Below the pieces are notes generated by a model, which worked only from the letters and a program-made list of their open reading frames with translations, was not told the DNA's origin and ran no database searches. This document shows positions 23,761 to 27,171 of a stretch of DNA of 27,171 nucleotides, in pieces. The translations under genes were made by a program, and so were the position numbers. Position 1 is the stretch's first letter, and every line of letters starts with the position of its first letter. The stretch is from UBA1402 sp964488495 (GTDB lineage Bacteria > Bacteroidota > Bacteroidia > Bacteroidales > UBA1402), in the NCBI GenBank assembly GCA_964488495.1, contig CAZAUQ010000032.1, positions 1 through 27,171 of the forward strand, read 5' to 3'.

Positions 23761-23797
23761 ACAAAATATACGTATTTTTGCCGCGGTCACAAAAATA
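23761..23797. promoter_or_regulatory. Divergent promoter region between rsmA and the flippase-like gene
   Basis: On the plus strand TATTTTTG (23773-23780) is a perfect -7 box 42 bases before the ATG at 23823. On the minus strand TATTTTTG (23797 to 23790) is a perfect -7 box for rsmA, giving a leader of roughly 130 bases. CAAAATATACGTATTTTTG (23762-23780) is a near-palindrome centred on TACGTA. Promoters for both directions therefore overlap in under 40 bases. Confidence 0.5.
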
Positions 23798-23822
23798 AGC
23801 ATATTTATTGAATTGTAGTACG

Positions 23823-24815
23823 ATGGATAGAATAAAAAAGCTCTTGAAATGGATAATCCCTTTATTACTGGGAGTTATGCTTTTTGGGTGGATATACAAA
23901 CGTATGGACTGGATCTCCATCAAAGAGATTTTTCAACTGGGCCTTCGTTACGAATGGATGCTGGCTTTCCTGCTCATTTTTGTAAGCGGCATGATAGTGA
24001 GAGGACTGCGCTGGCAACAATTGCTGGAGCCGGTTTGTCCCGAAGCTGATACTAAATCGACTACACTGGCCGTCTTTGTTGCTTACGCCGCCAATCTGAT
24101 ATTCCCGAGAATCGGCGAAGTCGCCCGTTGCGGCATTTTGAAACAATACAAAAAGGTTTCTTTTACCAAAGCTCTGGGGACAGTCCTGGCTGAACGATTA
24201 ATCGATTTAATCTGCCTGCTCATCATGGTGGTAGTTATAGTCGTATTTCAGCTGGATGTGTTCAGGCAATTTTTTACCGAATATCCCGACAAAGCCAATG
24301 GCCTGATGAAAATCCTGTTTTCCTGGCAACTATGGGCTATACTGTTTGCCCTGGTTCTGGCTGTAATCATACTTTGGAGGCGTTTACGAAAATTCCCTGT
24401 TTTCGACAAAATCAACAAAGGACTCGATAAACTCTGGTTGGGCATGAAAAGTATTAAAGCCCTAAAGCGTCCCGGCTTATTTATTTTTTGGAGTATTTTT
24501 ATTTGGCTCTCGTATTTTGCCACTTTCTACATAGGCCAATATTTCTTTAACATCCCTTTCGGCCTGGGCGTAATTGCCATGTTTACAGCACACATCATGG
24601 GCAGCCTTGGTATGGTGGCCCCGGTGCAGGGAGGCTTGGGTGCCTGGCATTTTATGGTAATCTACACCATGGTTTTGTATGGAATCAGCGAAACAGCTGC
24701 CGGAGCCTTTGCGCTGACAGTACACGGCCTTAATACTGCACTCACTTTGTTCTTCGGTTTTATATCTTATCTTTGGCTATGGCTGGAAAATAAAAAGAGC
24801 AAAATCAAAAAATAA
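23823..24815 (+). CDS. Lysylphosphatidylglycerol synthase-type flippase-domain membrane protein
   Basis: 330 aa integral membrane protein of the LPG synthase transmembrane region (UPF0104/YbhN-like) family. Several hydrophobic helices are visible: WIIPLLLGVMLFGWIY, WMLAFLLIFVSGMIVRGLRW, LICLLIMVVVIVVFQL, WAILFALVLAVIILWRR, LFIFWSIFIWLSYFATFYIG and LTLFFGFISYLWLWL. Conserved features include RGLRWQQLL, AANLIFPRIGEVARCGILK with the Arg-Ile-Gly-Glu motif, and the late loop GSLGMVAPVQGGLGAWHF. The family is associated with lipid transfer or flipping, and stand-alone members lack the aminoacyl-transferase domain. The substrate is unknown. The start at 23823 gives MDRIKKLLKW; an upstream TTG (23808) is rejected. 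Confidence 0.88.
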   Translation: MDRIKKLLKWIIPLLLGVMLFGWIYKRMDWISIKEIFQLGLRYEWMLAFLLIFVSGMIVRGLRWQQLLEPVCPEADTKSTTLAVFVAYAANLIFPRIGEVARCGILKQYKKVSFTKALGTVLAERLIDLICLLIMVVVIVVFQLDVFRQFFTEYPDKANGLMKILFSWQLWAILFALVLAVIILWRRLRKFPVFDKINKGLDKLWLGMKSIKALKRPGLFIFWSIFIWLSYFATFYIGQYFFNIPFGLGVIAMFTAHIMGSLGMVAPVQGGLGAWHFMVIYTMVLYGISETAAGAFALTVHGLNTALTLFFGFISYLWLWLENKKSKIKK

Positions 24816-24818
24816 AAG

Positions 24819-24844
24819 ACAGGTAAAATAAAGAAAACGCCTGT
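24819..24844. terminator. Weak inverted repeat between convergent genes
   Basis: ACAGG (24819-24823) pairs with CCTGT (24840-24844) across a 16-base AT-rich loop in the 29-base convergent gap, with T-rich sequence beyond on the minus strand. It is weak and might serve as a shared terminator. Confidence 0.25.
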
Positions 24845-25321
24845 TTAAAACAGTGCGACCACAAACTGATAAATCAAGTAAAAGGAAACCACCAGTTTAG
24901 ATACGGTTCCCAACAAAAAACCAAAAAAGGAACCCAGGCCGGCTTTCAGTGCAGCCCCCGACTGTTTGCCGGCTACCATCTCCCCTATAACGGCTCCTAT
25001 GATGGGGCCCAGTACCAAACCCAGGGGCGGAAAGAAAAACATACCGGCTACCACCCCGATACTACACCCCCAGATTCCCTGCTTGCTGCCGCCAAAGCGT
25101 TTGGCTCCCAGTATGGGGGTTAAATAATCGAATACTTGAACCAAAACCACCAATGCAGCCCAAAAGATGAGTTGTTTTGCACTGAACTGTACCCTGGTGC
25201 TAAGGTGTAACAGTATAATTCCCAAATAATTCAACGGCGAAGCGGGAAGTACGGGCAAAACGGCACCGGCCAAGCCGGCCAGCATACAGATACTTCCCAG
25301 CACAATGAGCAATATATCCAT
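24845..25321 (-). CDS. DUF456 family membrane protein
   Basis: 158 aa small integral membrane protein. It matches DUF456: an N-terminal helix (ILLIVLGSICMLAGLAGAVLPVLPASPL) with the typical Gly/Pro-rich 'vlPvlPg' turn, a middle helix around VVLVQVFDYLTPILGAKRFGGSKQGIWG, then glycine-rich helices (FFPPLGLVLGPIIGAVIGEM). The C-terminal helix is LLGTVSKLVVSFYLIYQFVV. Function is unknown for the family. It is convergent with the flippase-like gene and divergent from the DUF349 gene, with a well-formed promoter of its own, so it is a single-gene unit. Confidence 0.9.
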   Translation of the reverse strand: MDILLIVLGSICMLAGLAGAVLPVLPASPLNYLGIILLHLSTRVQFSAKQLIFWAALVVLVQVFDYLTPILGAKRFGGSKQGIWGCSIGVVAGMFFFPPLGLVLGPIIGAVIGEMVAGKQSGAALKAGLGSFFGFLLGTVSKLVVSFYLIYQFVVALF

Positions 25322-25352
25322 TCTATTTTTCTGAGGGGTTTTTAACGAAGCT

Positions 25353-25385
25353 CAAAAATAAAACACTTAATTTGATATTCCCAAA
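25353..25385 (-). promoter_or_regulatory. Promoter of the DUF456 gene (-33 TTTG, -7 TATTTTTG)
   Basis: On the minus strand TTTG (25385-25382) is followed after 21 bases by TATTTTTG (25360-25353). Both boxes match the Bacteroidetes consensus, 31 bases before the ATG at 25321. This is the most complete promoter in the window. Confidence 0.65.
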
Positions 25386-25402
25386 TAATTTACGTTTATT
25401 TG
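25371..25402 (+). promoter_or_regulatory. Probable promoter of the DUF349 gene
   Basis: TTTG (25371-25374) is followed after 20 bases by TTTATTTG (25395-25402), one mismatch from TAnnTTTG, 45 bases before the ATG at 25448. It overlaps the oppositely directed DUF456 promoter. Confidence 0.45.
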
Positions 25403-25407
25403 CGTCT

Positions 25408-25431
25408 GTTTTCAATGAGTCCTTTGAAAAC
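25408..25431 (+). promoter_or_regulatory. Hairpin in the 5' leader of the DUF349 gene
   Basis: GTTTTCAA (25408-25415) pairs perfectly with TTGAAAAC (25424-25431) around an eight-base loop, at or just after the expected transcript start. It could stabilise the mRNA 5' end or be a protein-binding inverted repeat. Confidence 0.45.
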
Positions 25432-25447
25432 AATAACATTTACTACT

Positions 25448-27171
25448 ATGGACATATCCGACACCGACAAGCTGCAGGAAAGCGCAGGCTTGGAGCAGAC
25501 ACCTGAAAAAGTTGACCAGAGCAAACAAGCAATTACAAACGATACTCAAGACCTGCCCGCAGAAGAAAAAACAAGCCCGGAAGAGGCTGCCCCGTTCAAA
25601 TCCGGGGAAGCTGATGCTGCTGTTCAGGAAATAAAAGCACCAAAGGCTAAAACGCCCAGAACCAAGTCAAAAACCAAGGCTGAGAATGAGCCAGAAGCCG
25701 AAATTGCGGCCAAGGCCGAAGTTGAAGCTGAAACGGTTGAAATTGAAGCCCCGGCCGGCACCGAAGCTGCAAGTGACGAAGCAAAAGCCCCGGCCTCCAT
25801 CGAAGCAGAAGCCGAAACGATAAGCCCGGCCGAAACCCTCGCTGAATTTGCTTCCCATATTGACTATTCCGTCATCAAAAATTTGATAGACCAACTCAGA
25901 GAACTCATACAAACAGAGAGTATCGATATTAAGAGCAAGGTCGAAAACATCAAACAATCCTTTTACAAACAACATAAACTGGATATCGAATCTTCCAGGA
26001 AAGCCTTTATCAAAGCCGGCGGCGATCCTGCCAATTTCGACCTGAGCGAAGCCAATGCCATCGAAGCCGAATTCAAAGACCTGATGAATCAGTGGCGCGA
26101 AAAACGTATTCAATGGACAGCCGATTTTGAAAAACAAAAGAAGGATAATCTGACCAAAAAGAATCAGCTCATCGAAGTTATCAAAGCCCTCACCGACAGC
26201 TCCGATGACATTCGCAGAAAAATCCCCGAATTCCGAAAACTCCAGCAGGAATGGAAGAATATCGGACAAGTTCCCTCCGAAGAAGTAAACGAACTCTGGA
26301 AGAATTATCAATTCGAAGTTGAACGTTTTTACGACCAAATCAAGATCAACAACGAATTCCGCGATTACGATTTCAAAAAGAATCTCGAAATCAAAACCGA
26401 GCTCTGCCAGACAGCCGAACAACTCAAAGAAGACAGCGACGTGGTAAAAGCCTTCAAACGCCTGCAGAAGCTGCACGAAGATTGGCGCGAAACCGGCCCT
26501 GTCGCACAAGAAATGCGCGAAGAAATCTGGCAACGCTTCAAAGACGCCTCTACCGAAATCAACAAAAAATACCAGGCCTTTTTTGAAAGGCTCAAAGAAA
26601 TAGAAAACGAAAACCTGGCTCAAAAGACTTCCATTTGCGAAAGCCTGGAAGCCATTGATTTCGGCAAACTGAAAAGCTTCCGCGACTGGGACCGCAAAAC
26701 CACCGAAGTCATCGAATGGCAGGAACGCTGGAAAACCATAGGCTTTGCCCCCAAAAAGGCCAACGCCAAGGTCTTCGAACGTTTCCGCACTGCCTGTGAC
26801 CAGTTTTTCCAGACCAAAAGCAATTTCTACAAATCCGTAAAAGAGGAGCTCAACCAAAACCTGGAAAAAAAGAGAGAACTCTGCGAAAAAGCAGAAAGCC
26901 TCAAAGACAGCACCGACTGGAATACCACCTCGGACCAGCTGATTCAGATTCAGAAAGAGTGGAAAACCATTGGCCCTGTACCCAGAAAATATTCAGATGT
27001 ATTGTGGAAACGCTTCATCTCGGCCTGCGATTATTTCTTTGAACAAAAAGAAAAAAATTCCACCAGCCAGCGCAGCGTGGAATACCAAAACCTGGCCGCC
27101 AAAAAGGAACTGATTGCCCAGGTAAAGGCCCTGGCTGAATCGGAAGAAAACACCGACAAGGAAAACGAAGA
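25448..27171 (+). CDS. DUF349 repeat protein (partial, runs off right edge)
   Basis: The frame stays open from the ATG at 25448 to the window end, giving 574 residues with no stop. Residues 1-130 are low-complexity, rich in Glu, Ala, Lys and Pro (a KAKTPRTKSKTKAE basic patch among acidic EAEAET stretches), and probably disordered. From about 140 it is helical and carries repeated DUF349 units: EWKNIGQVPSEEVNELW (about 270-290), DWRETGPVAQEMREEIW (about 345-360), RWKTIGFAPKKANAKVF (about 428-445) and EWKTIGPVPRKYSDVLW (about 505-522). Each unit is followed by F-x4-D/E-x-FF-type helices. DUF349 proteins of this build are common in Bacteroidetes and have no settled function; a cytoplasmic coiled-coil scaffold is a guess. 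No signal peptide is seen. Confidence 0.9.
   Translation, partial: MDISDTDKLQESAGLEQTPEKVDQSKQAITNDTQDLPAEEKTSPEEAAPFKSGEADAAVQEIKAPKAKTPRTKSKTKAENEPEAEIAAKAEVEAETVEIEAPAGTEAASDEAKAPASIEAEAETISPAETLAEFASHIDYSVIKNLIDQLRELIQTESIDIKSKVENIKQSFYKQHKLDIESSRKAFIKAGGDPANFDLSEANAIEAEFKDLMNQWREKRIQWTADFEKQKKDNLTKKNQLIEVIKALTDSSDDIRRKIPEFRKLQQEWKNIGQVPSEEVNELWKNYQFEVERFYDQIKINNEFRDYDFKKNLEIKTELCQTAEQLKEDSDVVKAFKRLQKLHEDWRETGPVAQEMREEIWQRFKDASTEINKKYQAFFERLKEIENENLAQKTSICESLEAIDFGKLKSFRDWDRKTTEVIEWQERWKTIGFAPKKANAKVFERFRTACDQFFQTKSNFYKSVKEELNQNLEKKRELCEKAESLKDSTDWNTTSDQLIQIQKEWKTIGPVPRKYSDVLWKRFISACDYFFEQKEKNSTSQRSVEYQNLAAKKELIAQVKALAESEENTDKENE

Noticed and set aside
23656..23802. A 49-residue N-terminal extension of RsmA
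   Set aside because: The extension has no family similarity, while the ATG at 23655 gives the standard RsmA start just before the conserved GQHFL motif. The extension would also cover the promoter region.
25667..26857. A 396-codon open frame on the minus strand, opposite the DUF349 gene
   Set aside because: Its Phe/Gly-rich product is the mirror of Glu/Lys/Ala-rich coding on the plus strand. The plus frame has recognisable DUF349 repeats and continues to the window end.

Overview
The window is chromosomal DNA from a member of the Bacteroidota, most likely an uncultured Bacteroidales. Three things point there. Several starts are preceded by the Bacteroidetes -7 element TAnnTTTG (8722-8729 on -, 11951-11958 on +, 12606-12613 on +, 18566-18573 on +, 23773-23780 on +, 25353-25360 on -). 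The gene families are typical of the phylum: a DUF349 repeat protein, a macroglobulin-like protein with a TonB plug, and a GH3/beta-lactamase fusion. The divergent nadK / pdxJ-exbB-exbD-tonB arrangement also fits this group, from memory. No phage, insertion sequence, CRISPR array, tRNA or rRNA was seen.

Region 1 (1-8708, all on -) is one tightly packed sugar-catabolic operon running off the left edge. In transcription order it encodes the N-terminal half of a split transketolase, its C-terminal half, an FGGY kinase, a fucose/arabinose-isomerase-type enzyme, a lipoprotein sugar-binding protein, a DUF2291 protein, a double-ATPase sugar ABC subunit and an RbsC-type permease (incomplete). Taken together: import an aldose, isomerise it to a ketose, phosphorylate it, then move a two-carbon unit by transketolase. 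This order of reactions matches the known non-oxidative D-apiose route (apulose kinase plus two-subunit apulose-4-phosphate transketolase), which is the main functional hypothesis here. The substrate is inferred, not shown.

Region 2 (8771-12596) has a secreted GH3 beta-N-acetylhexosaminidase fused to a serine beta-lactamase-like domain (-) and, divergently, a small outer-membrane beta-barrel protein (+). Region 3 (12649-17591, +) carries glutamine-dependent NAD synthetase, ribosomal protein L19 with a short structured leader and a clear terminator, and a large exported macroglobulin/TonB-plug protein.

Region 4 (17606-21888) has NAD kinase (-) divergent from pdxJ-exbB-exbD-tonB (+), which pairs vitamin B6 synthesis with an energy-transducing TonB complex, then a DJ-1 family gene. 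Region 5 (21890-25321) has rsmA-corA (-), a flippase-like membrane protein (+) and a DUF456 membrane protein (-). The CorA has GQN in place of the usual GMN signature. Region 6 (25448 to the right edge, +) is a DUF349 repeat protein cut by the window end. No gene-free stretch exceeds 300 bases; the longest (11792-11975, 18485-18647, 23656-23822, 14557-14685, 25322-25447) hold promoters and leaders.
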